Part shown: piece by piece, positions 1 through 5,859 of the stretch
How positions within the stretch are numbered: the first letter of the stretch is position 1
Layout: every line of letters begins with the position of its first letter
From: Chloroflexota bacterium
Lineage (GTDB): Bacteria; Chloroflexota; Anaerolineae; 4572-78; J111
DNA length: 5,859 bases
Direction of reading: 5' to 3'
Assembly: GCA_003695455.1 (NCBI GenBank)
Contig: RFJF01000819.1
Location: forward strand, 1-5,859
Notes under the pieces: model-generated
Database searches by the model: none
The model's input: only the letters and a program-made list of their open reading frames with translations
What the model was told of the DNA's origin: nothing
Translations under genes and position numbers: made by a program

Positions 1-199
1 CAAAGTCGCTATGAAAACCGACAATCTGGTGGCGGTTGCGCCGGTTACAGAAAACGATGATATTTTCATCATTTCGCAACTCAGCAAGCTGATTCGCTTC
101 CGCGCCGCAGAAGTGCCGCCCAAAGAGGGCGTGGTGCAGGGAGTCAACTGCATGGCCCTGCGCGCCGATGAAACGCGGGCGCTGGTTATTGGAAAATAA
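1..199 (+). CDS. gyrA: DNA gyrase / topoisomerase IV subunit A, C-terminal end (5' truncated)
   Basis: This is the last 66 codons of a gene entering from the left edge. The frame starts at position 2 and is open to the edge, so the ATG at 11 is an internal methionine and not a start. GyrA is the DNA-binding and cleaving subunit of gyrase; its C-terminal beta-pinwheel wraps DNA. The visible peptide matches the final blade of that pinwheel: a strand reading NLVAVAPVTENDDIFIIS, then SKLIRFRAAEVPP and GVVQGVNCMALRADE. This is the repeating pattern 'hydrophobic strand, K-x-IRF/T-x-x-x-EV, GxxxQGV' typical of GyrA and ParC. The gene ends with TAA at 197-199, and that stop lies inside the ribosome binding site of the next gene, so the two are probably cotranscribed and translationally coupled. 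The C-terminal tail after the last blade is very short. GyrA and ParC cannot be separated on this fragment; GyrA is the more likely. Confidence 0.8.
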   Translation, partial: KVAMKTDNLVAVAPVTENDDIFIISQLSKLIRFRAAEVPPKEGVVQGVNCMALRADETRALVIGK

Positions 200-203
200 G
201 GAG
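199..203 (+). promoter_or_regulatory. Shine-Dalgarno site of the cysteine hydrolase gene
   Basis: AGGAG at 199-203 lies 7 nt before the ATG at 211 and shares its first base with the TAA stop of the upstream gyrA-like gene. It fixes the start of the hydrolase gene and implies coupling: ribosomes finishing gyrA stop directly on the binding site for the next gene. The other two downstream starts in this window lack such a site. Confidence 0.8.
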
Positions 204-210
204 AACACCG

Positions 211-753
211 ATGCTCAATATTCAGGATACCGCCCTGCTGGTCATTGACGTGCAGGGCAAGCTGGCCCAACTGATGCACGACAAAGACACACTGTTTGCC
301 AACCTCGAACGGATGATTCGCGGGGCGCAGGTGCTGGAGTTGCCGGTTATCTGGACCGAACAGGTGCCGGACAAGTTGGGCGCCACCACCCCGGCTATTG
401 CCCAACTGCTGGCCGACTCGGCCCGGCCCGTGAGCAAAAGCAGCTTTAGCTGCTGCGGCGAAGCCGCCTTTACCGAACAGTTGCAGGCCGCCGGACGCAA
501 ACAAATACTGGTCACCGGCATTGAGACGCACATTTGCGTCTACCAGACTTCGGTGGATTTGCTGGCGCAGGGGTACCAGGTTCAACTTGTAACCGACGCC
601 GTCTCGTCGCGCAGCGCGGCCAACCGGCAACTTGGCATCGAGCGCATCAAAGATGCCGGGGCCACGCTGACCAGCACAGAAATGGCCCTGTTTGAACTGC
701 TGCGCGTGGCCCAGGGGCCGCAATTCAAAGCCATTACCAAAATTGTCAAATGA
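211..753 (+). CDS. Isochorismatase-family cysteine hydrolase
   Basis: A 180-residue cytosolic hydrolase of the isochorismatase / nicotinamidase-like superfamily (alpha/beta Rossmann-like fold), with the usual length for the YcaC/ISOC-type branch. The Asp-Lys-Cys triad is visible: D13 in ALLVIDVQGKL, K76 in RPVSKSSFSC, and the nucleophile C109 in VTGIETHICVYQT. The GIETH stretch (103-107) before the cysteine is the conserved segment that carries the cis-peptide bond in relatives. The family hydrolyses C-N or ether bonds of small molecules (nicotinamide, isochorismate, carbamoyl sarcosine and others). The substrate cannot be told here; the GIETHICV form resembles YcaC-like members, whose own substrates are poorly known, rather than dedicated nicotinamidases. 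The ATG at 211 is set by the AGGAG at 199-203. The gene follows gyrA by 11 bp and is followed by glnE after 46 bp, with no terminator between. The family call is firm and the substrate is unknown. Confidence 0.9.
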   Translation: MLNIQDTALLVIDVQGKLAQLMHDKDTLFANLERMIRGAQVLELPVIWTEQVPDKLGATTPAIAQLLADSARPVSKSSFSCCGEAAFTEQLQAAGRKQILVTGIETHICVYQTSVDLLAQGYQVQLVTDAVSSRSAANRQLGIERIKDAGATLTSTEMALFELLRVAQGPQFKAITKIVK

Positions 754-762
754 GACGCGGCC

Positions 763-797
763 AATCGTCAATCCAAAATCGTAAATCGTAAATTGAC
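763..797 (+). repeat. Heptanucleotide tandem repeat, five units, before glnE
   Basis: Five successive 7-nt units fill most of the gap between the hydrolase stop and the glnE start: AATCGTC (763), AATCCAA (770), AATCGTA (777), AATCGTA (784) and AATTGAC (791). Every unit begins with AAT, and two are identical. The tract is AT-rich against GC-rich neighbours and ends 2 nt before the glnE ATG. It resembles the short tandemly repeated heptamers known between genes in filamentous cyanobacteria and seen in other large bacterial genomes. No function can be assigned. It may leave the glnE start region unstructured. Confidence 0.75.
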
Positions 798-799
798 CG

Positions 800-3700
800 A
801 TGCCAACCACCGTATTTTATCAAAGCCGCAAACTGCTGGCCGGCGAGCCGTTAACCGGCGAACAGGTTGAAAACCTGCTCGCGCCGGTTCATTTTGCAGA
901 CTGGCGCGCCGCGCACAGGCTGTTGCTGCGCATCGCCGCCCTGTCGCCGCAGGCAAAAGCGGCCCTGTCCGACGGATTGCCCGCGCTGCTGATGGCGCTG
1001 GCTCAGACTGCGGACCCCAACCGGGTGCTGGTCAGTTTTGAACGGTTTGTGCAGAGCGCAGAAAATTCTACCGACATGCTGCGCTACCTGGCCGCCAATC
1101 CGCGCGGCTTTGAAATTTTAACCACACTCTTCACCGGCAGCCAGTTTCTCACCGAAATCCTGCTGCGGCATCCCCCCTATTTTGACCAGTTGATGGATTT
1201 TAAGCGGCTGGCGCAAACCAAAACCCGCGACCAACTGGTGGCCGAAGCGCAAACCGTAATTGCGCCCTTTCTGCGCCCGGACCGGGCCGACCTGACACCG
1301 GTGATGGATGCCCTGCGCGGGTATCAGCGGCACGAACTGCTGCGGATTGGCACCTGCGATTTGCTGGGCCTGCTGGACCTGCCCACCGTGACCCTGCAAC
1401 TGTCTCACCTGGCAGACAGCCTGGTTGAAGCGGCGCTGCGTGTGGCCGCTTTTGCCACCAAAACCAACCCCGCAGAGTTTGCCGTCATTGGCATGGGCAA
1501 GCTGGGCGGCGAGGAACTCAACTACAGTTCAGATATTGACCTGATTTTTCTGGTTGAATCTCAGCCCAATACGTACCGCAAAATGGCCCAAAAACTGATT
1601 GATGTGCTGGCCCACACCACCGCCGAGGGTTTTTTGTATCGGGTGGATATGCGCCTGCGCCCGTGGGGGCGCAGCGGCGCGCTTGTTTCCACAGTTGACG
1701 GGTACGTAACCTACCTGAAACGGCACGCCAGTTTGTGGGAACGGCAGGCACTGCTCAAGGCGCGCACCATTGCCGGCAATCAAAACGTGGGGCAGGAATT
1801 TTTGGCGCAGGCCAAACCCATCATTTTTGATAACCACGGCCAGCCTCTGCGCGCCGAGATTCACAAGCTCAAGCAACTGATTGAACAGAAGTTGAGCAAA
1901 CACGGCCGCCGCTGGGGCGAGGTTAAACTGGGGCAGGGGTCAATTCGGGATATTGAATTTGTCACCCAATATTTGCAACTGGCGCACGGCCCCGGCAAAA
2001 ACATTTACACTCCAACCACGCTCAAGGCACTGCCGGCGTTGAACAGCGCCGGTTTTTTGCCGGTAGAAGAGTACCGCGTACTGGCCGACGGCTACATTTT
2101 TTTGCGCACGGTTGAACATCACCTGCAACTAATGCACTACCGCCAAACCCACACCCTGCCCCAAAACCCGCAGGCGCTCAACCATTTGGCCCAACGCCTG
2201 GGTTTTACCGGCAGCGAGGCGGGCCGCCGCTTTACAGCCCAGTACCAGCAGCACAGCGCCGTAATCCGCGCCGTGTACGAGCGCCATCTTGGCAGCGCCG
2301 GGCGCACAGCCAGCGGAACCATTGCCGTACCGCCGCCGGATGTTCTGCCGCTGCTGGTGCGCATGCACCCCTCTTACGTGATGACCTTCAGCGATGACGA
2401 CATCAAACATCACGCCCGGCTCATTGAAACACTGGACCGCAACCACACGGTCAACGTGCAAACAAAACAGCTTGACGATGAACACTGGCAGATTACCATT
2501 GTAGGGTACGATTATTTGGGGGTGCTGTCGCTGATTTGCGGGCTGCTGGTGGTGTACGGGCTGGATATTGTTGACGGCCACGTTTTTACCTACGGGCCAG
2601 ACCCCCACGCCAAACCGGCCGCCAAGCCACCCAGAAAACCGTGGGCCAAACGCAAAAAGCGGAGCAGCGGCAAAACATCTGCCCCGCCGCCGCGCACCAT
2701 TGTTGATGTATTTACCGTACGGCCTGTCTCATTGGGCGGGCCGCACCGTGAAGTAACCACAGAAATCTGGCAGCAGTACAGCGCCGACCTGACAGCACTG
2801 TTCCACCAGTTGCAGCGCGGCGAACAGCGCAAAGCCCAAGGCGAACTGGCTAAACGAGTGGCGCTGGCCGTTCCCCAAAATGCCGGGATGCCAACCACCC
2901 TTTACCCGGTTGATATTAAAATTGATAACGACGCTTCTGACCGCCACACCGAACTGGTCATTGAATCCGCAGACACCTTTGGCTTTTTGTACGAATTTAC
3001 CAACGCCCTGGCCCTGGCCGGAATTAACGTGCGCCGCATGACGGTGGCCTCGGAGGGCAACCGGGTGCAGGATGTGCTGTACGTCACCGACGCCCGGCGC
3101 AAAAAAATCACCTCGCCAGAAAAGCTGCACGAACTGCGGGTGGCCGCAGTGCTGATTAAACATTTCACCCACCTGCTGCCCCAATCGCCCAACCCTGAGG
3201 CGGCGCTGCGCCACTTCCGCGAATACGTGGCCCAGTTGTTCACCCGCCCCAACTGGACCAACGAAATCACCTCGCTGGAGCAGCCGGAGGTGCTGGGCGG
3301 GCTGGCCCGCCTGCTGGGCGTGAGCGATTTTCTGTGGCTCGACTTTTTGCGTATGCAACACGCCAATCTTTACCCGGTAGTCAGCAATGTGGATGCGCTG
3401 GCCGATAAAAACCCAAAATCTGAACTGCGCGAAGAGCTGGCCGTGCTGCTGCAAAATACACCCCCCGGCGCGCCGCAGCGCGCCGCACTGAACGACTTTA
3501 AAGACCGCGAAATGTTCCGCATTGACATGCGGGAAATTCAGGGTCATTTCATCGAATTTGGTCAATTTTCGGCAGAACTGACCGACCTGGCAGAAGTGAT
3601 TGTGGAGGCCGCTTTTCAAATGGCCGCCCGCGAATTACGCGCCACCTACGGTGTTCCCCGGCTGCAAAACGGGCGCGAATGCCCCATCAGCGTTTGCGCC

Positions 3701-4531
3701 CTGGGCAAATGCGGCGGCCGGGAGCTGGGCTTTGCGTCAGACATCGAACTGATGTTTATTTTTGAGGGCAACGGGCGCACCAGCGGCCCGCGCGTTATCA
3801 CCAACGCCGAATTTTTTACCAAACTGGTGCAAGAGGTCAGCCAGATAATTGAAACCCGGCGAGAAGGTATTTTTGAGCTTGATTTGCGGCTGCGGCCCTA
3901 CGGCAGCGCAGGCAGCATGGGCGTTTCGCTGGAGTCGTTTCAAACATACTTTGGCCCCAACGGCGATGCCTGGCCCTACGAACGGCAGGCGCTGGTCAAG
4001 CTGCGCCCCATTTCCGGCGATTTGAAATTTGGGCAGGAACTGGTGCGCCTGCGCGATTCGCTGATTTACACCGGTCAGCCGTTTGACGTGGCCGCCATGC
4101 GGGCCATGCGGGAACGGCAGGTGCGCCATCTGGTTCAGGCCGGCACCATTCACGCCAAATTCAGCCCCGGCGGGCTGGTTGATGCCGAATATCTGGTGCA
4201 GGGCCTGCAAATCACCTACGGCCATCTGGACCCCAGCCTGCGCCAGCCCGGCACCCGGCAGGTGATGAAAGCACTGGCCGCCATGAAAATCATCCCCCCG
4301 GAAGATTACCCGCGCCTGCTGGACGCCTACAATTTTCTGCGGGACCTGATAAACGCCCTGCGTATGGTGCGCGGCAACACCAAAGACCTCACCGTGCCGC
4401 CGGCCAACAGCGAAGAGTTCGCCTTTTTGGCCCGCCGCCTCCACTACGGCGATGACCTGATTAAGCTGCAAAACGATGTGTACCGCCACACCACCTACCT
4501 GCAAAAGCTCAACCAACGCCTGTTAAAGTAG
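800..4531 (+). CDS. glnE: Glutamine synthetase adenylyltransferase-like protein with an internal tandem ACT module
   Basis: GlnE attaches AMP to, and removes it from, glutamine synthetase, turning nitrogen assimilation down or up. Domains of this 1243-residue cytosolic protein: an N-terminal helical region (about 70-220); a first nucleotidyltransferase domain with GMGKLGGEELNYSSDIDLIF (231-250; D245, D247) and third acidic residue D283 in YRVDMRLRPWG; a GlnD/GlnE-type helical domain (about 345-500) with KLGQGSIRDIEF (376-387); two ACT domains (about 548-640 and 703-790); a second nucleotidyltransferase half (about 825-1072) with ALGKCGGREL (967-976), D981-I-E983 and D1028 in FELDLRLRPYG; and a second helical domain (about 1095-1235) with the diverged motif FSPGGLVDAEY (1121-1131). 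E. coli GlnE is about 946 residues; the roughly 300 extra residues match the ACT region. The ACT pair follows the order seen at the C-terminus of GlnD, suggesting direct glutamine sensing (inference). The start at 800 follows an in-frame TGA at 794-796, and no Shine-Dalgarno site is visible. The family is certain; the exact activity of each half is not. Confidence 0.92.
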   Translation: MPTTVFYQSRKLLAGEPLTGEQVENLLAPVHFADWRAAHRLLLRIAALSPQAKAALSDGLPALLMALAQTADPNRVLVSFERFVQSAENSTDMLRYLAANPRGFEILTTLFTGSQFLTEILLRHPPYFDQLMDFKRLAQTKTRDQLVAEAQTVIAPFLRPDRADLTPVMDALRGYQRHELLRIGTCDLLGLLDLPTVTLQLSHLADSLVEAALRVAAFATKTNPAEFAVIGMGKLGGEELNYSSDIDLIFLVESQPNTYRKMAQKLIDVLAHTTAEGFLYRVDMRLRPWGRSGALVSTVDGYVTYLKRHASLWERQALLKARTIAGNQNVGQEFLAQAKPIIFDNHGQPLRAEIHKLKQLIEQKLSKHGRRWGEVKLGQGSIRDIEFVTQYLQLAHGPGKNIYTPTTLKALPALNSAGFLPVEEYRVLADGYIFLRTVEHHLQLMHYRQTHTLPQNPQALNHLAQRLGFTGSEAGRRFTAQYQQHSAVIRAVYERHLGSAGRTASGTIAVPPPDVLPLLVRMHPSYVMTFSDDDIKHHARLIETLDRNHTVNVQTKQLDDEHWQITIVGYDYLGVLSLICGLLVVYGLDIVDGHVFTYGPDPHAKPAAKPPRKPWAKRKKRSSGKTSAPPPRTIVDVFTVRPVSLGGPHREVTTEIWQQYSADLTALFHQLQRGEQRKAQGELAKRVALAVPQNAGMPTTLYPVDIKIDNDASDRHTELVIESADTFGFLYEFTNALALAGINVRRMTVASEGNRVQDVLYVTDARRKKITSPEKLHELRVAAVLIKHFTHLLPQSPNPEAALRHFREYVAQLFTRPNWTNEITSLEQPEVLGGLARLLGVSDFLWLDFLRMQHANLYPVVSNVDALADKNPKSELREELAVLLQNTPPGAPQRAALNDFKDREMFRIDMREIQGHFIEFGQFSAELTDLAEVIVEAAFQMAARELRATYGVPRLQNGRECPISVCALGKCGGRELGFASDIELMFIFEGNGRTSGPRVITNAEFFTKLVQEVSQIIETRREGIFELDLRLRPYGSAGSMGVSLESFQTYFGPNGDAWPYERQALVKLRPISGDLKFGQELVRLRDSLIYTGQPFDVAAMRAMRERQVRHLVQAGTIHAKFSPGGLVDAEYLVQGLQITYGHLDPSLRQPGTRQVMKALAAMKIIPPEDYPRLLDAYNFLRDLINALRMVRGNTKDLTVPPANSEEFAFLARRLHYGDDLIKLQNDVYRHTTYLQKLNQRLLK

Positions 4532-4568
4532 GAGTTTTTCAGTTAAAAGCTTGTAATTGGTGCAACCG

Positions 4569-4652
4569 GGAAATGAAGTAAGGAGTAGGGAGTAAGAAGT
4601 AATGGCCTACTCCCTGCTCCTTACTCCTTACTTCTTACTCCATTTCCTTTTT
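4569..4652 (+). terminator. Long hairpin with T5 tract: probable terminator of the glnE transcription unit
   Basis: Bases 4569-4596 pair with 4620-4647 in an unbroken 28-position register (i pairs with 9216-i). There is one A/C mismatch (4576/4640) and two G-U wobbles (4583/4633 and 4588/4628); the rest are Watson-Crick. The stem top can extend partly to 4601/4615, leaving a small loop around 4603-4613. The 3' arm is followed immediately by TTTTT (4648-4652), as in an intrinsic terminator for transcripts coming from glnE, whose stop is 37 nt upstream. The stem is longer and poorer in GC than a textbook terminator and is built of repeats, so it could instead be a repeat element that happens to terminate, or an RNA-processing site. 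Confidence 0.65.
4575..4641. repeat. Inverted pair of heptanucleotide tandem repeats
   Basis: The left arm is four direct 7-nt units, GAAGTAA (4575), GGAGTAG (4582), GGAGTAA (4589) and GAAGTAA (4596). After a few bases comes the same motif inverted as five units: CTACTCC (4607), CTGCTCC (4614), TTACTCC (4621), TTACTTC (4628) and TTACTCC (4635). Because both arms are periodic, they can pair in at least two registers offset by about one unit: 4569-4596 with 4620-4647, or 4575-4602 with 4607-4634. It has the same unit length as the repeat before glnE but a different sequence. Confidence 0.8.
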
Positions 4653-4713
4653 GGTTCCGGTTCGTCCGGGTCGGGAGCCAGCCCCCTGCTCCCCTGCCCG
4701 CGCCGCATTGGCA

Positions 4714-4743
4714 TTAGCAAAATTGATGGGCAACTGGTATAAT
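4714..4743 (+). promoter_or_regulatory. Sigma-70-type promoter with a perfect extended -10
   Basis: TATAAT at 4738-4743 matches the -10 consensus exactly and is preceded by TG one base upstream (TGG at 4735-4737), making an extended -10. The best -35 is TTAGCA at 4714-4719 (4 of 6 to TTGACA) with an 18-nt spacer; the better-matching TTGGCA at 4708-4713 is too far away (24 nt). Transcription would start near 4750, downstream of the hairpin, so the membrane protein gene has its own promoter. In a GC-rich setting a chance perfect extended -10 in the right place is unlikely. Confidence 0.6.
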
Positions 4744-4792
4744 TGCAGGCTTGTGAACCCATCACACCAACACCCAACTCAGTGACCTTTTT

Positions 4793-5859
4793 ATGGATTT
4801 TTTTGCCATTTTTATTTGGTGGCTTTTACTACTTTTCATCGGATTGATTGGCTGGCCGCTGGCGTTCAGCCTGTTTCGGTTTCTGCCGGACCGCGGATTC
4901 ACCTTCATTCGACCGCTGGGGCTGCTGGTATCCGGCTACGTGCTGTGGCTGGGGGCAACCTTTCGGCTGCTGCAAAATAACCCCGGCGGCATTGTGGCGG
5001 CGTTGGCGGTAACGCTGGTTGCCGGGCTAATCTGGCACCGGCGGCAGGTAGCCGCCGGACACAGCGAGTCGCTGGTGGCGTGGCTGCGGCAGCAGTGGCG
5101 CTACGCGCTGGCGGTTGAACTGCTTTTTGCGCTGGCCTTTGCCGGCTGGGTCTACTACAAAGCCCACAACCCCAACATAGAAACGGTGGGCGGCGAAAAG
5201 TGGATGGAAATTGCCTTTGTCAACGGCATTCTGCGCAGCCCCAACTTTCCGCCGCAGGACCCGTGGCTATCCGGTTTTGGCATCAGTTACTACTATTTTG
5301 GCTACGTGCTGGTGTCAATGCTAACCCAACTGGCCGGCCTCATTTCCACCACGGCCTTCAATTTGTACATTCCCACCCTGTTTGCCGCCACACTCACCGG
5401 GGCACTGGGCATTGGGATGAATCTGGTGCAACTCTTCAATGCCGAACGCGACTCGGCAACGGCACATCTGCTCAACTGGCCCGCCGCCGCTACCGGCCTG
5501 CTGTCGGCGCTGTTTGTGGGGGTGCTGGGCAACTTGATTGGCGTGTTCGAGGTACTGCACAAACGCGGCCTGCTGCCCGCCGACTTCTGGCTGTGGCTGG
5601 ACATCCGTGATTTGAAAGTACCGCCCGCCGGCCCCGCCGATAGCTGGATTCCCGACCGCTTTAACTGGTGGTGGCGCGGCAGCCGTGTGCTGACCGATTA
5701 CAACCTGACCGGCCACGAGCAGGAAGTGATTGACGAATTTCCGTTTTTCAGCTTTCTGCTGGGAGATGTTCACCCCCACGTGCTGGCCCTGCCGTTTGTG
5801 CTGCTGGTCACGGCGCTGGCGCTCAACGTGCTGGCAAATCCCGCCGAGCCGCCCACCGG
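4793..5859 (+). CDS. DUF2298 / Chlor_Arch_YYY-family integral membrane protein (3' truncated)
   Basis: The first 355 codons of a very hydrophobic protein run off the right edge. It belongs to the DUF2298 family, called Chlor_Arch_YYY for its YYYxG motif: here SYYYFGYVLVS with YYYFG at residues 166-170. Family members usually have 700 or more residues, so under half is visible. Hydrophobic segments that look membrane-spanning lie at about 3-29, 40-60, 64-81, 103-121, 166-186, 188-214, 230-253 and 325-348. Between the fourth and fifth is a charged loop, NIETVGGEKWMEIAFVNG and SPNFPPQDPW (128-158), with E135, K136 and D157, the best-conserved part of the family; a second conserved stretch is EFPFFSFLLGDVHPHV (315-330). 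The acidic first loop followed by many membrane helices recalls GT-C glycosyltransferases of the PMT type, so a lipid-linked sugar transferase is plausible but unproven. The ATG at 4793 is the first start codon after the in-frame TGA at 4754-4756; no Shine-Dalgarno site is seen. Function is officially unknown. Confidence 0.85.
   Translation, partial: MDFFAIFIWWLLLLFIGLIGWPLAFSLFRFLPDRGFTFIRPLGLLVSGYVLWLGATFRLLQNNPGGIVAALAVTLVAGLIWHRRQVAAGHSESLVAWLRQQWRYALAVELLFALAFAGWVYYKAHNPNIETVGGEKWMEIAFVNGILRSPNFPPQDPWLSGFGISYYYFGYVLVSMLTQLAGLISTTAFNLYIPTLFAATLTGALGIGMNLVQLFNAERDSATAHLLNWPAAATGLLSALFVGVLGNLIGVFEVLHKRGLLPADFWLWLDIRDLKVPPAGPADSWIPDRFNWWWRGSRVLTDYNLTGHEQEVIDEFPFFSFLLGDVHPHVLALPFVLLVTALALNVLANPAEPPT

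Larger units (their letters stand above)
4532..4792. other. Intergenic region between glnE and the YYY membrane protein gene
   Basis: This 261-bp gap holds no convincing gene. From left to right it contains a short AT-rich stretch after the glnE stop, the heptad-repeat hairpin with its T tract (4569-4652), a GC-rich segment with small competing stems (about 4653-4694), and a promoter (4714-4743) whose predicted start point near 4750 would give the downstream gene a leader of roughly 43 nt. The in-frame TGA at 4754-4756 blocks any upstream extension of the membrane protein gene. Confidence 0.8.

Noticed and set aside
11..199. A small independent 62-residue gene starting at ATG 11
   Set aside because: The frame is open to the left edge and the peptide is the end of a gyrase A pinwheel, so this is an internal methionine of a truncated gene.
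793..798. TTGACC at the end of the heptad repeat as a -35 element for glnE
   Set aside because: A -10 would have to lie inside the glnE coding region, and no TATAAT-like sequence is found at the right distance; the match is a by-product of the repeat unit.
2729..3619. Long open frame on the - strand inside glnE
   Set aside because: It lies wholly opposite the conserved ACT and second GlnE regions, its product shows no recognisable motif, and the GC-rich codon use of glnE tends to leave antisense frames open.
3737..4516. Second long open frame on the - strand inside glnE
   Set aside because: Same reason: it mirrors the C-terminal half of glnE, whose own motifs (D-I-E, ELDLRLRP, YERQALVKLRP) are clearly real. 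The antisense product has no coherent family features.
4575..4641. CRISPR array or insertion sequence remnant
   Set aside because: Units are only 7 nt with no spacers, there is no transposase fragment, and no target duplication was seen around the hairpin.
4653..4694. Two competing small stems (4653-4658 with 4674-4679; 4673-4678 with 4688-4693), possibly an attenuator or riboswitch
   Set aside because: Stems of 6 bp are expected by chance in GC-rich DNA. They lie upstream of the predicted start of the membrane protein transcript and have no coding or ligand-binding context.
5200..5610. Open frame on the + strand in another frame inside the membrane protein gene
   Set aside because: The overlapping frame encodes the conserved YYYFG family protein. 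The alternative product is rich in His, Arg and Pro with no recognisable domain, and there is no ribosome binding site.

Overview
The window (GC-rich, roughly 57% by impression) looks like chromosomal DNA of a free-living bacterium, most likely of the phylum Chloroflexota. Three things point there: a membrane protein of the DUF2298 / Chlor_Arch_YYY family, whose known range is centred on Chloroflexi and archaea; a GlnE of a non-proteobacterial type; and AT-rich heptanucleotide tandem repeats between genes. The assignment is an inference from family distribution and was not tested by alignment.

Layout, all genes on the + strand. Positions 1-199 hold the last 66 codons of a type II topoisomerase A subunit (gyrA-like). 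Its stop codon overlaps the ribosome binding site of an isochorismatase-family cysteine hydrolase (211-753). After a 46-bp gap filled by a 7-nt tandem repeat comes a 1243-residue glutamine synthetase adenylyltransferase-like protein (800-4531). Its 3' end is followed by a 28-bp hairpin made of a second heptad repeat and a T5 tract (4569-4652), a good candidate terminator. A perfect extended -10 promoter (TATAAT at 4738-4743) then precedes a polytopic membrane protein of the DUF2298/YYY family (4793 to the right edge, incomplete). The natural reading is one transcription unit gyrA-hydrolase-glnE that ends at the hairpin, followed by an independent unit starting at the membrane protein.

The most notable object is the glnE product. 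It keeps both nucleotidyltransferase halves of GlnE. Between them, where the E. coli enzyme has only a short regulatory linker, it carries a complete tandem pair of ACT domains resembling the C-terminal glutamine-sensing end of GlnD (PII uridylyltransferase). This suggests that one polypeptide both reads glutamine and adenylylates or deadenylylates glutamine synthetase. The first ACT domain is interrupted by a basic, proline-rich loop, and the C-terminal nucleotidyltransferase site is altered (D-I-E instead of D-x-D). No glnA, glnB or glnD is in the window, so the wiring of the pathway cannot be read here.
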